A stretch of 64,000 bases of DNA from contig NZ_JBLWVT010000001.1 of the NCBI RefSeq assembly GCF_048268305.1, positions 310,001 through 374,000 of the forward strand, written 5' to 3'. The first letter of the stretch is position 1, and the number at the start of each line of letters is the position of its first letter. This DNA is from Pseudodonghicola sp048268305 (GTDB lineage: Bacteria; Pseudomonadota; Alphaproteobacteria; Rhodobacterales; Rhodobacteraceae). Positions 1 through 7,682 of this stretch are shown one piece after another. Under the pieces are notes generated by a model, which did no database searches, was not told the origin of the DNA, and saw only the letters and a program-made list of their open reading frames with translations. The position numbers and the translations under genes were made by a program.

Positions 1-1845
1 CATGATCACCCGGGCCACATCCTGCGCCACCGCATCGGTGGCCTCGACCGAGGACCCCTCGGGCAGGTCGATCATCACCGCCAGTTCCGACTTGTTGTCG
101 AAGGGCAGCAGCTTGACCGTCACGTGTTTGGTATAGAAGGCCGCCATCGAGCCGAAGCTGAGCCCGGCGGCGACCAGCAGGAACAGGCCGGCGCGCCCCT
201 TGGTCTTGAGGATCGGCCGCGCGACGGCGGCATAGAGCCGGCCCAGCCGCCCGCCATGGCCGCCATCCTCATGCGCGTGCAAAGGCGCCCGGCCGGCGAT
301 CTTCAGCATCAGCCAGGGGGTGATGATCACCGCCACGAAGAAGGAGAAGATCATCGCCGCCGAGGCATTCGCCGGGATCGGCGACATGTAAGGGCCCATC
401 ATGCCGGAGACGAAGAGCATCGGCAGCAGCGCGGCCACCACGGTCAGGGTGGCGACGATGGTGGGGTTGCCCACCTCGGCCACGGCGCGGACGGCCTTTT
501 CGGCGCGGTCGCCCTTGTCCGGCAGGCCCCAGTGGCGGGCGATGTTCTCGATCACCACGATGGCATCGTCGACCAGGATGCCGATCGAGAAGATCAGCGC
601 GAAGAGCGACACCCGGTTCAGCGTGTAGCCCATGATCCAGGCGGCGAAGAGCGTCAGCAGGATGGTGACCGGGATGACGATGGCCACCACGATGCTTTCG
701 CGCCAGCCGATGGCAAAGAATACCAGCGCCACGATCGACACGGTGGCGAGCCCGAGGTGGAACAGCAGTTCATTCGCCTTCTCGTTGGCGGTCTCGCCGT
801 AATCCCGGGTCACTGTCACCGTGACGTTGTCGGGGATCAGCGATTCCTTCAACAGCTCGACCCGGTGCAGCACCTGCTCGGCCACCACCACGGCATTGGC
901 GCCGGCACGCTTGGCCACCGCCAGGGTGACGGCCGGGGTGCGGCGCAGCCCGCCGTCGCCGTCATGCGAGATATTGCTGACGATCTTGTCCGAGGTATCG
1001 GGCACGAAGCTGATGTCGGCCACGTCGCGGACATAGACCGGGCGGTTGTCGCGGGTGGTCAGCAGCAGATTGCCGATCTCGGCCGGGGCCTGCAGGGTTT
1101 CGCCGGCGACCAGCGGGATCTGCTGGCCCTTGTCGCGGACCCAGCCGGTGGAAAAGGCCTCGTTCGCGGCCTGCACCTTGGCGGCCAGCCCCTGCAGCGT
1201 CACCCCGAACAGCGCCAGCTTGTCGGGGTCGGGGGTGATGCGGATCGCATCGGGGCTTTCGCCGACGATATAGGTCAGCCCCACGTCCTGAACCTTGGCC
1301 ATCTCGACCTGCAGCTCACGCGCGACCCGGGTCAGATCGTTGGCGGTCATCGCCTCGGCGCCCGGTTTCGGGGTCAGGGTCAGGGTGACGATGGCCACAT
1401 CGTCGATGCCGCGGCCGACGATCAGCGGCTCGGCGATGCCAACCGGGATCTGATCGAGATTGGCGCGCACCTTGTCATGCACGCGCAGGATGGCGGAATC
1501 GGCGTTGGTGCCGACCAGGAAACGCGCGGTGACCATGGCGTAATCATCGGTCGAGGTGGAATAGACATGCTCCACCCCGTCGATGCCGCGCACGATGGTC
1601 TCCATCGGTTCGGTCACCAGCTTGGCCGCATCCTCGGCCCTGAGGCCCGGCGCCTGGATGTGGATATCCACCATCGGCACCGAGATCTGCGGCTCTTCCT
1701 CGCGCGGCAGGCTGATCAGCGAGACCAGCCCGACCATCAGCGCCGCCAGGATCATCAGCGGTGTCAGCGGCGAATGGATAAAGGTGTGGGTCAGGCCGCC
1801 GGCGATGCCGAGGCCCTTTTTCTTCCCGTCCGGGGTGTCAGTCAT
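1..1845 (-). CDS. RND efflux pump inner-membrane subunit (partial, C-terminus off the window)
   Basis: Proton-driven resistance-nodulation-division transporter, working with the adaptor encoded just upstream and an unseen outer-membrane channel. Reading the minus strand from the ATG at 1845, the frame stays open for 615 codons to the window edge. A first membrane segment follows the short N-terminus (the LTPLMILAALMVGLV stretch). A periplasmic porter region comes next. The proton-relay pair Asp426-Asp427 sits in the motif GILVDDAIVVIEN, close to the AcrB Asp407/408 position. The start overlaps the adaptor stop by 8 bases, so the pair is translationally coupled. The sequence is of the short-loop MMPL/AcrB type; the substrate cannot be told. 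The missing part lies beyond base 1. Confidence 0.93.
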   Translation of the reverse strand, partial: MTDTPDGKKKGLGIAGGLTHTFIHSPLTPLMILAALMVGLVSLISLPREEEPQISVPMVDIHIQAPGLRAEDAAKLVTEPMETIVRGIDGVEHVYSTSTDDYAMVTARFLVGTNADSAILRVHDKVRANLDQIPVGIAEPLIVGRGIDDVAIVTLTLTPKPGAEAMTANDLTRVARELQVEMAKVQDVGLTYIVGESPDAIRITPDPDKLALFGVTLQGLAAKVQAANEAFSTGWVRDKGQQIPLVAGETLQAPAEIGNLLLTTRDNRPVYVRDVADISFVPDTSDKIVSNISHDGDGGLRRTPAVTLAVAKRAGANAVVVAEQVLHRVELLKESLIPDNVTVTVTRDYGETANEKANELLFHLGLATVSIVALVFFAIGWRESIVVAIVIPVTILLTLFAAWIMGYTLNRVSLFALIFSIGILVDDAIVVIENIARHWGLPDKGDRAEKAVRAVAEVGNPTIVATLTVVAALLPMLFVSGMMGPYMSPIPANASAAMIFSFFVAVIITPWLMLKIAGRAPLHAHEDGGHGGRLGRLYAAVARPILKTKGRAGLFLLVAAGLSFGSMAAFYTKHVTVKLLPFDNKSELAVMIDLPEGSSVEATDAVAQDVARVIM

Positions 1846-2818
1846 GGTCGGTCACCACCCTGTCCTGATCGGTCAGCCCCGACAGGATCTCGACCATCCT
1901 GGTGCCGTCGATCTCGACCTGGCTGCCGGGCACCACGGTGCGATGCACGACCGTGCCGTCGGCGCGGGCCACCGGCACGAAATCCAGCCCCATGCGGGTG
2001 ATCAGGCTGGCGGCGGGCACCAAGAGCGCCTCGTGTTCGCCGACCGGCAGGCTGACCAGCACCCGGGCATTGACGAATTCGCTGCTCAGCCCCTCGACCT
2101 CGACATCGGCGATCACCCGGCCATTGTCGATCTCGGGATAGACCTTGGCCAGTCGGCCGGGGCGGCCATCACCGTGCGAACCGATGCGGATGCTCATGCC
2201 CTCGTGCAGAAAGGGGGCGTGGCGTTCCGGCACCGCAAGCCGCAGGAAGAAGCCGCCACCGCCGATCGAGGCCACGGTTTCGCCGGGCAACAGGACGGTG
2301 CCACGGGTGACCGGGACATTCAGCACCTTGCCGGCGATCGGCGCCAGCACCGCGCCCTCGGCCGATTGTTCCTCGATCACGCGCTTGTCGCCGACGGCGG
2401 CGGCGATCTGGTTTTCCAGCACGCTGACATTGGTGCGCAGCGAGTCGAGCTGCTGATTGGTGATCACGCCGCGATCCTGCAGGCTTTCTCCGCGCTTGAG
2501 TTCGGTCCGGGCGTTGTCGAGCTGCGATTGCAGCGCGTCGATATTGCCCTGCGCGGCCTGGAGCTGCAGCGCCAGCTTCGGGTCGTGGACCATCGCGATG
2601 ACCTGACCTTCGGTGACATCGCTGCCCTCGGTCACCTCGATCGACACCAGCGTGCCGCCGATGCGGGTGCGGGCGTCGATCAGATCACGCGTCTCGATCC
2701 GGCCGAACACGGCTTTCCACTCGGTGATCACGCGCCGCTCGACCGGCTGTTCCGCCGCCGTCGCCATGGACGCGGCTCCCAGAACCGCCAGCGCGGTTCC
2801 CAAAATGAACTTCCGCAT
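1838..2818 (-). CDS. RND efflux periplasmic adaptor (HlyD/MFP family)
   Basis: 326-residue membrane-fusion protein that should bridge the RND pump and an outer-membrane factor. The N-terminus (MRKFILGTALAVLGAASMATAA) is a signal peptide. A lipoyl/barrel-sandwich half (TLVSIEVTEGSDVTEGQVIAMV), a coiled-coil hairpin (about residues 90-130), the returning lipoyl half (GAVLAPIAGKVLNVPVTRG) and a beta-barrel follow. I chose ATG 2818 over GTG 2824 because the GAGGAG ribosome site lies five bases before the ATG and would overlap the GTG. It is first in a two-gene operon with the pump. No regulator is adjacent, so inducer and substrate are unknown. Confidence 0.92.
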   Translation of the reverse strand: MRKFILGTALAVLGAASMATAAEQPVERRVITEWKAVFGRIETRDLIDARTRIGGTLVSIEVTEGSDVTEGQVIAMVHDPKLALQLQAAQGNIDALQSQLDNARTELKRGESLQDRGVITNQQLDSLRTNVSVLENQIAAAVGDKRVIEEQSAEGAVLAPIAGKVLNVPVTRGTVLLPGETVASIGGGGFFLRLAVPERHAPFLHEGMSIRIGSHGDGRPGRLAKVYPEIDNGRVIADVEVEGLSSEFVNARVLVSLPVGEHEALLVPAASLITRMGLDFVPVARADGTVVHRTVVPGSQVEIDGTRMVEILSGLTDQDRVVTDHD

Positions 2819-2913
2819 CGCCACTCCTCACTGCCGTCATTCGCCTGACACAGATGCACAATGTGGAATGTTTTTCAATCCCGCGCGGGGAAAGTGATCG
2901 GGGGGATGCAAAT

Positions 2914-2941
2914 TCGCCGCGCCCTCGGAGAGGGGCGGCGA
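2914..2941 (-). terminator. stem-loop after hemP (possible terminator)
   Basis: TCGCCGC at 2914-2920 pairs with GCGGCGA at 2935-2941. It lies 10 bases past the hemP stop on the minus strand. There is only a weak T-rich tail, so termination is plausible rather than certain. Confidence 0.4.
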
Positions 2942-2950
2942 AGCGCTCGG

Positions 2951-3118
2951 TCACTTGGTCAGAATCAGCTTGCCGGCGCGGGTGATGCGCAGGGTGTAGA
3001 TCTGGTCACCCAGGGTGATATGCGCCAGGTTGCCGCCGCCGGTCAGGGTTTCGGCCTGATGCGCCGGGACGGATTGCGCGGTAATGCTGCGGATGGTGTC
3101 GGTGGTCTGAATGGTCAT
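2951..3118 (-). CDS. hemP: hemin uptake protein HemP
   Basis: 55-residue HemP-family protein, recognised by its C-terminal signature: an HITLGDQIYTLRITRAGKLILTK-type tail, with the invariant Y-x-L-R-x-T-R-x-G-K-L-I-L-T-K pattern. HemP proteins accompany haem and iron uptake genes and are needed for haem use in several proteobacteria. Their biochemical role is not settled. The ATG at 3118 overlaps the TGA of the upstream 55-residue gene (ATGA), so the two are co-translated. Their shared promoter carries an iron-responsive box (3350-3364). No TonB receptor or haem ABC transporter is next to it here, so it is an orphan hemP unit. Confidence 0.9.
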   Translation of the reverse strand: MTIQTTDTIRSITAQSVPAHQAETLTGGGNLAHITLGDQIYTLRITRAGKLILTK

Positions 3119-3282
3119 CGCCTGATCCTCGTTTCGGCCTCGATACGGTCGATCACGGCGTCCATGGAAAACCCGGGCCAAAGTGCGGCCTCGCTGAGGA
3201 TGCCGACGACGTCGGCTGCCACCTGGGCGGATGTGCCGGCCAGCCTGTCGCTGAGGGGCCGGGGGGCGTTCGGGCTGTGCAT
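3115..3282 (-). CDS. small protein co-translated with HemP
   Basis: 55-residue protein starting MHSPNAPRPLSDRLAG and ending EAETRIRR; no family recognised. It contains a likely amphipathic helix (AQVAADVVGILSEAALW) and is soluble. ATG 3282 is preferred because a GGAGAAGGGAA ribosome site lies about eight bases upstream. A longer TTG-initiated version (3345) would start inside the presumed promoter. Its stop overlaps the hemP start, and it is first in the iron-regulated unit. That argues for a role in iron or haem metabolism, but this is inference from position only. Confidence 0.6.
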   Translation of the reverse strand: MHSPNAPRPLSDRLAGTSAQVAADVVGILSEAALWPGFSMDAVIDRIEAETRIRR

Positions 3283-3342
3283 GGGCGCGTTCCCTTCTCC
3301 TGCGGCTGGCTGATCCGTGGCTCCGGATTGGCTGGATGAATT

Positions 3343-3374
3343 CAATAACTGACTAATTCAGTCACCTTTGTCAA
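3343..3374 (-). promoter_or_regulatory. hemP-unit promoter with iron-responsive TGA-N9-TCA box
   Basis: On the minus strand a consensus -35 TTGACA (3374-3369) is followed by a perfect inverted repeat TGACT-AATTC-AGTCA at 3350-3364. This fits TGA-N9-TCA, the iron-responsive 'iron-Rhodo' box proposed for Rhodobacterales (RirA-like control). The box lies in the -35/-10 spacer, so a bound regulator would block RNA polymerase. The -10 is weak (CAGTTA about 17 bases after the -35). Confidence 0.65.
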
Positions 3375-3559
3375 TCCGAGTTTTTTTGTCAGATTGCGGG
3401 GCGGCGGAAGCGCGCCACCGGGGATGTGGCGAGGCGCCGGATGCGCCCGATCAGGCCGAAATCCCCCGGTGCCGCTGCTAATCCGCTTTTACGGCGCCCG
3501 AATTCCCTATAGGTCAGGAACCGCGAGTTTCAGCCATCCCGAGGACGGAGGACCAGACC

Positions 3560-4525
3560 TTGACCACCACCCCCAGCCTTATCGCTCCCGCAGGCAGCAT
3601 TCCCGAGGCGCTGGTCGCCCCGATGCAGGCGCTGGCGCGTGTCTCTGCCGATCTGGCCCTGACCATCGCCCGCGGGCCGCTGGGCGGCGGGTCGCTGGCG
3701 GCGGAGGTCGGCAACAACTCGGACGGCGACCACCAGAAGGCGCTGGACGTGATGGCGGACGAGGCCTTTGCCGCTGCTCTGCCGGGCACCGGAGTGCGCT
3801 GGTACGCGTCCGAGGAGCAGGAAGAGGTGGTCGAGATCGACGCCGATGGCACGCTGGGCCTGGCGATCGACCCGCTGGATGGCTCGTCCAACATTGACGT
3901 CAACGTGTCTATCGGCACCATCTTCTCGATCCGCCCGGCGCAGGCCGGCGGCGCGGAGACCTTCCTGCGGTCCGGGCGCGAGCAACTGGCCGGCGGCTAT
4001 GTCGTCTATGGGCCGATGACGGCGCTGGTGGTGACCTTCGGCGCCGGCGTGCTGACCTTCGTGCTGGACCCCGAGGACCGGGTGTTCAAACCGGTCGTCA
4101 GCCCGAAACCGATCCCGGCCGCGACCAAGGAATTTGCCATCAACGCCTCGAACGCGCTGCGCTGGGAAGCGCCGGTGCAGGCCTATGTCACCGATTGCCA
4201 GAAGGGCGAGGCGGGGCCCTTGGGCAAGAATTTCAACATGCGCTGGGTCGCCTCGCTGGTGGCCGAGACGCATCGCATCCTGTCGCGCGGCGGCGTGTTC
4301 CTTTATCCGTCCGACAGCCGCAAGGGGTACGAGGCCGGCCGGCTGCGGATGGTCTATGAATGCGCCCCCATCGCCTTCCTGATCGAACAGGGCGGCGGGC
4401 GCGCCACCACCGGGCGGCTGCCGCTGCTGGATCAGGTGCCCGACAAGCTGCATGCGCGCACGCCGCTGGTCTTCGGCTCGACCGAGGAGGTCGACCGGAT
4501 CACCGCCTATCACCAGGCGGGCTGA
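3560..4525 (+). CDS. fbp: fructose-1,6-bisphosphatase class 1
   Basis: 321 residues, the usual class 1 length. It hydrolyses fructose-1,6-bisphosphate to fructose-6-phosphate in gluconeogenesis and, where present, the Calvin cycle. The family signature DPLDGSSNID (from Asp104) supplies metal and phosphate ligands. Upstream acidic metal ligands lie in the YASEEQEEVVEI stretch, and KGYEAGRLRMVYE forms part of the sugar-phosphate site. The start is TTG at 3560, eight bases after GGAGG; no ATG fits the conserved N-terminus. The next gene is gph, a pairing often seen around carbon-fixation genes, but no rubisco gene is in the window. Confidence 0.95.
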   Translation: MTTTPSLIAPAGSIPEALVAPMQALARVSADLALTIARGPLGGGSLAAEVGNNSDGDHQKALDVMADEAFAAALPGTGVRWYASEEQEEVVEIDADGTLGLAIDPLDGSSNIDVNVSIGTIFSIRPAQAGGAETFLRSGREQLAGGYVVYGPMTALVVTFGAGVLTFVLDPEDRVFKPVVSPKPIPAATKEFAINASNALRWEAPVQAYVTDCQKGEAGPLGKNFNMRWVASLVAETHRILSRGGVFLYPSDSRKGYEAGRLRMVYECAPIAFLIEQGGGRATTGRLPLLDQVPDKLHARTPLVFGSTEEVDRITAYHQAG

Positions 4526-4540
4526 GGCCGGCCGATTGGA

Positions 4541-4612
4541 GCGGGGGGCGCTGCCCCCCACGGCCTGCGGCCTCCCCCCGGGATATTTCCGGCTAGAAAA
4601 AGCCGGAACGGG
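4541..4612 (+). repeat. dispersed GC-hairpin/ATATTT intergenic element, copy A
   Basis: Three parts in order: a GGGGGGCGCTGCCCCCC hairpin, a GGCCTGCGGCC stem followed by CCCCCCGGGATATTT, and a TTCCGGCT/AGCCGGAA hairpin around TAGAAAA. Related elements lie at 49504-49572 (same strand) and 56380-56440 (inverted). It sits between fbp and gph and may also end fbp transcription. Confidence 0.65.
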
Positions 4613-4642
4613 GCGGCGGCTGGCGGCAGAGGAGAGAGGCCC

Positions 4643-5299
4643 ATGGCGGCGATTGTTTTCGATCTGGACGGCACGCTGGTGGACAGCGCGCCGGATATTC
4701 AGGCGGCGCTGAACGCTGTCATGGCCGAGGCGGGGGCGGCGCCCTTCGATCTGGCCAGCGTGATCAGCTTCATCGGTGGCGGCATCCCGCCGCTGATGGA
4801 ACAGGCGATGCGGGCGCGCGATCTGCCGATGGCGCAGCATGCGGCGCTGGTGGCGCGGATGTCGGCGGTCTATGGCGCCGAGAATACCGCGCGGACGCAG
4901 GTGTTTCCCGGGGTGATCGGCGCGCTGGAGCAGTTGCGCGATCGCGGCCATGCGCTGGGCGTGTGCACCAACAAGCCGGAAGCTCCGGCGCGCGACATCC
5001 TGCAGGCCCTGGGGCTGGCGCCCTATTTCGAGGTCTTGATCGGCGGCGACACATTGGCGGTGAAGAAACCCGATCCGGCGCCGTTGCATGCAGCCTTTGC
5101 CGGGCTGGCGGCGGGGACTGCGCTCTATGTCGGGGACAGCGAGTTCGATGCGGAGGCGGCGCGCCGCGCCGGCGTCGATTTTCTGCTGTTCACCGAAGGT
5201 TATCGCAGATCGCCGGCGGAGGCCCTGCCGCAGCGGGCGCGGTTCGATGCCTATGCGGCCTTTCCCGATCTGGTCGAGACCCTGCTGGCGGTCGGGTGA
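4643..5299 (+). CDS. gph: phosphoglycolate phosphatase (HAD superfamily)
   Basis: 218-residue HAD hydrolase that removes phosphate from 2-phosphoglycolate, a by-product of rubisco oxygenation or of DNA repair. Motif I is FDLDGTLVDS (nucleophile Asp7, acid/base Asp9). Motif II is the Thr of VCTNKPE, motif III the Lys of VKKPDP, and motif IV is YVGDSEFDAEAA. A helical cap lies between motifs I and II. It follows fbp on the same strand, with the repeat element between them. The GGAGAGAGGCCC leader gives a clear ribosome site. A related HAD phosphatase with another substrate is the main alternative. Confidence 0.88.
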   Translation: MAAIVFDLDGTLVDSAPDIQAALNAVMAEAGAAPFDLASVISFIGGGIPPLMEQAMRARDLPMAQHAALVARMSAVYGAENTARTQVFPGVIGALEQLRDRGHALGVCTNKPEAPARDILQALGLAPYFEVLIGGDTLAVKKPDPAPLHAAFAGLAAGTALYVGDSEFDAEAARRAGVDFLLFTEGYRRSPAEALPQRARFDAYAAFPDLVETLLAVG

Positions 5300-5373
5300 G
5301 CGGGCGGATTGCGGTTTTCGTTCCCGGCGCCGCGGTCTAGTCTGGCGGCGCAGAGAGATCACAGGACAGCGCG

Positions 5374-5814
5374 ATGCATAGCCGGACCATTCACATCCTC
5401 AACGGGCCCAACCTGAACCTTCTGGGCAAGCGCGAGCCGGAGATCTATGGCCGCGACACGCTGGAGGATGTGGCGCGCACCTGCGCCGCCCTGGCGGTGG
5501 AGCTGGGGCTGGAGACCGCGCTTTATCAGTCGAACCACGAGGGCGAGATCGTCGAGATGATCCATCGCGCCCGCGAGGCGGCGGCGGGGATCATCATCAA
5601 CCCGGCCGCCTATACCCATACTTCGGTGGCGATTCTCGATGCGTTGAACGCCTTCGAGGGGCCGGTGCTGGAGGTGCATATCTCCAACGTCCACAAGCGC
5701 GAGAGTTTCCGGCATCATTCCTATGTCTCGCTGCGCGCCGAGGGGGTGATCGCGGGCTTCGGCGTTCAGGGCTATGAGTTGGCGCTGAGGCGGATGGCGG
5801 TGCTGCTGGGCTGA
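5374..5814 (+). CDS. aroQ: type II 3-dehydroquinate dehydratase
   Basis: 146 residues, standard for the family. It catalyses trans-dehydration of 3-dehydroquinate to 3-dehydroshikimate in the shikimate pathway. The N-terminus ILNGPNLNLLGKREPEIYG holds the catalytic Tyr in its lid loop. The QSNHEGEIVEMIHRA segment, the NPAAYTHTSVAI motif and the HISNVHKRESFRHHSY stretch with the catalytic His are all intact. The dodecameric type II enzyme is unrelated to AroD. The gene stands alone after gph. AGAGAT upstream is a modest ribosome site. Confidence 0.96.
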   Translation: MHSRTIHILNGPNLNLLGKREPEIYGRDTLEDVARTCAALAVELGLETALYQSNHEGEIVEMIHRAREAAAGIIINPAAYTHTSVAILDALNAFEGPVLEVHISNVHKRESFRHHSYVSLRAEGVIAGFGVQGYELALRRMAVLLG

Positions 5815-6013
5815 GGTCTGCCCGTCGGCGGGCGGAGGTGCCCAAGCTGTCATCACGGGGCGCGGCGCGGCCGGTGCCACGGTGGGATTTCGGGCGTGCG
5901 GCGCTTCTCGATCGCGGGCTTTGCGGATATGCGGCATCAGGTGGTGCTGCGGCCGGGGGTGTCCGGACCCGCCGGCACCAGAGAGAACCGGGAATTCAGG
6001 AGGAATGCGTCCC

Positions 6014-6709
6014 ATGACCCAATATCTGTTCGAGCCGCCAAAGGTTCTGTCCATCCCTGTTCAGGGCGAGGTGGGCCAATACCCGGTGGGGCGGATCTTC
6101 TGCGTCGGGCGCAACTATGCCGCCCATGCCGCCGAGATGGGGGGCGAGGTGGACCGCGAGGCGCCCTGGTATTTCATGAAATCGGCGAGCGCCTATGTGG
6201 CCAGCGGTTCGACCATCCCCTATCCGCCGGGAACCGCGAATTTCCATTACGAGATGGAACTGGCGCTGGTGCTGGGCGCGCCGGTGTTCCAGGCCGATGA
6301 GAGCGCGGCGCGGGCGGCGATCTATGCCTATGGCTGCGGCCTCGACATGACCCGGCGCGACCGTCAGCAGGACGGCAAGGATCATCGCCGGCCCTGGGAT
6401 CTGGGCAAGGATATCGAAAATGGCGCGGTGATGGCGCCGCTGACCCGGGCCACCGACTGGCAGCCGGCAGGCCAGCGGATCCATCTGGAGGTCAATGGCG
6501 AGGTCAAGCAGGATGCCACGCTGGAGGATATGGTCTGGAACGTGGCTGAAATCGTCGCGCATCTGTCGAAATACTATCACCTGCGGCCGGGTGATCTGAT
6601 CATGACCGGCACGCCGGCGGGCGTCGGCCCGGTGGTGGCGGGCGATGTCATCACCGGCGGGATCGACGGGCTCGACCCGATCGAGCTGAAGATCGCTCCG
6701 GCGGAATAG
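6014..6709 (+). CDS. fumarylacetoacetate hydrolase (FAH) family protein
   Basis: 231-residue single-domain FAH fold protein. These metal-dependent enzymes cleave or decarboxylate acylpyruvates such as fumarylpyruvate or oxaloacetate. The family opening GRIFCVGRNYAAHAAEMG, the metal-binding acidic cluster FHYEMELALVLG with the later Asp in GLDMTRRD, and the closing GDLIMTGTPAGVGPV are all clear. ATG 6014 is nine bases after AGGAGGA. The next upstream ATG (6005) abuts that site. Its size and motifs fit fumarylpyruvate hydrolase or acylpyruvase. No gentisate dioxygenase is nearby, so the substrate is open. It precedes the aromatic-acid island and may belong to it. Confidence 0.88.
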   Translation: MTQYLFEPPKVLSIPVQGEVGQYPVGRIFCVGRNYAAHAAEMGGEVDREAPWYFMKSASAYVASGSTIPYPPGTANFHYEMELALVLGAPVFQADESAARAAIYAYGCGLDMTRRDRQQDGKDHRRPWDLGKDIENGAVMAPLTRATDWQPAGQRIHLEVNGEVKQDATLEDMVWNVAEIVAHLSKYYHLRPGDLIMTGTPAGVGPVVAGDVITGGIDGLDPIELKIAPAE

Positions 6710-6843
6710 GTTGGCGGTCCCGCGGCTTCCGGTGCGGCAGGCCGCGCCGGCGATCGGGCGATTGACACATCGGGCGGCGGGGGAAACCCCGCCGCTTTGT
6801 CATTGGCGACGGCGGAGAGGGATTGCGAATCCGCGCAAAATTA

Positions 6844-6864
6844 GTTATCAATCATAACAGTTAT
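6844..6864. promoter_or_regulatory. alternating GTTAT/ATAAC operator upstream of the crotonase operon
   Basis: GTTAT (6844-6848), ATAAC (6854-6858) and GTTAT (6860-6864) form two overlapping inverted repeats in the only AT-rich stretch upstream of the crotonase gene. The next-but-one gene encodes a MarR repressor. MarR proteins usually bind such imperfect palindromes in their own promoter. Confidence 0.5.
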
Positions 6865-6905
6865 TAGATACAGCCGCTTTAGGGTGGAGGAGACCGGAGA
6901 GCGTC

Positions 6906-7682
6906 ATGACCAAACCAATGCTCAAGATCGAGATTGAGGGCGATATCGCCGTTCTCACCATGGACCGTCCGGAGAAGCGCAACGCCATGTGCGATCAGCT
7001 TCTTGAGGAGATCGACGCCTTTTTCTCGAAACCGCCCGCGGGGGTGAAGGTCGCGGTGCTGACCGGCACGGCGGGGCATTACTGTTCCGGTCTCGATCTG
7101 AGCGAACATGTGGCGCGCGACGCCGAGGGCACCATGCGCCATTCGCGCAATTGGCATGGCGTCATGGACAAGATCCAATATGGCGGGCTGCCGGTGGTCT
7201 CGGCGATGATGGGGGCGGTGATCGGCGGCGGGCTGGAACTGGCGACCTCGACCCATGTGCGGATCGCCGAACCCTCGACGATCTTCCAGCTGCCCGAGGG
7301 GCGGCGCGGCATCTATGTCGGTGGTGGGGCGAGCGTGCGGGTGGGCCGCATCCTCGGTGCCGACCGGATGGTCGAGATGATGCTGACGGGCCGCAAGTAC
7401 AATGCCGAGGACGGCACCGCACTGGGGCTCGCGCATTATTCGGTGGGCGAGGGCGAGGCGCTGCCGATGGCGTTGGATCTGGCGCGCAAGATCGCCAGCA
7501 ACGCGCCCCTGTCGAATTACGTGATGATCCATGCGCTGAGCCGGATCGAGGATATGGACAAGGCCGGCGGGCTGTTCACCGAAAGCCTTTGCGCCGCGCT
7601 GACCCAGACCAGCCCGGATGCGGTCGAGGGGCTGGCGGCCTTCCTGGAGAAGCGCACGCCCAGCTTTGGACAGGGCCGGTGA
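6906..7682 (+). CDS. crotonase-family enoyl-CoA hydratase/isomerase
   Basis: 258-residue crotonase fold. RPEKRNAM, the oxyanion-hole segment TAGHYCSGLDLSEH and MGAVIGGGLELATSTHVRIA are typical. A candidate catalytic Glu lies in FQLPEGRRGIYVGGG. That last motif differs from the NWGI-PGG pattern I associate with feruloyl-CoA hydratase/lyase, so it is more likely a hydratase or isomerase acting on an aromatic-chain acyl-CoA. It is first in an operon with the MarR regulator (GTGA overlap) and the CoA ligase. The ribosome site GGTGGAGGAG is strong. Confidence 0.85.
   Translation: MTKPMLKIEIEGDIAVLTMDRPEKRNAMCDQLLEEIDAFFSKPPAGVKVAVLTGTAGHYCSGLDLSEHVARDAEGTMRHSRNWHGVMDKIQYGGLPVVSAMMGAVIGGGLELATSTHVRIAEPSTIFQLPEGRRGIYVGGGASVRVGRILGADRMVEMMLTGRKYNAEDGTALGLAHYSVGEGEALPMALDLARKIASNAPLSNYVMIHALSRIEDMDKAGGLFTESLCAALTQTSPDAVEGLAAFLEKRTPSFGQGR

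Noticed and set aside
124..2001. Plus-strand 625-codon frame at the window start
   Set aside because: Antisense shadow of the RND pump. The minus frame shows the pump motifs, including the Asp-Asp proton relay.
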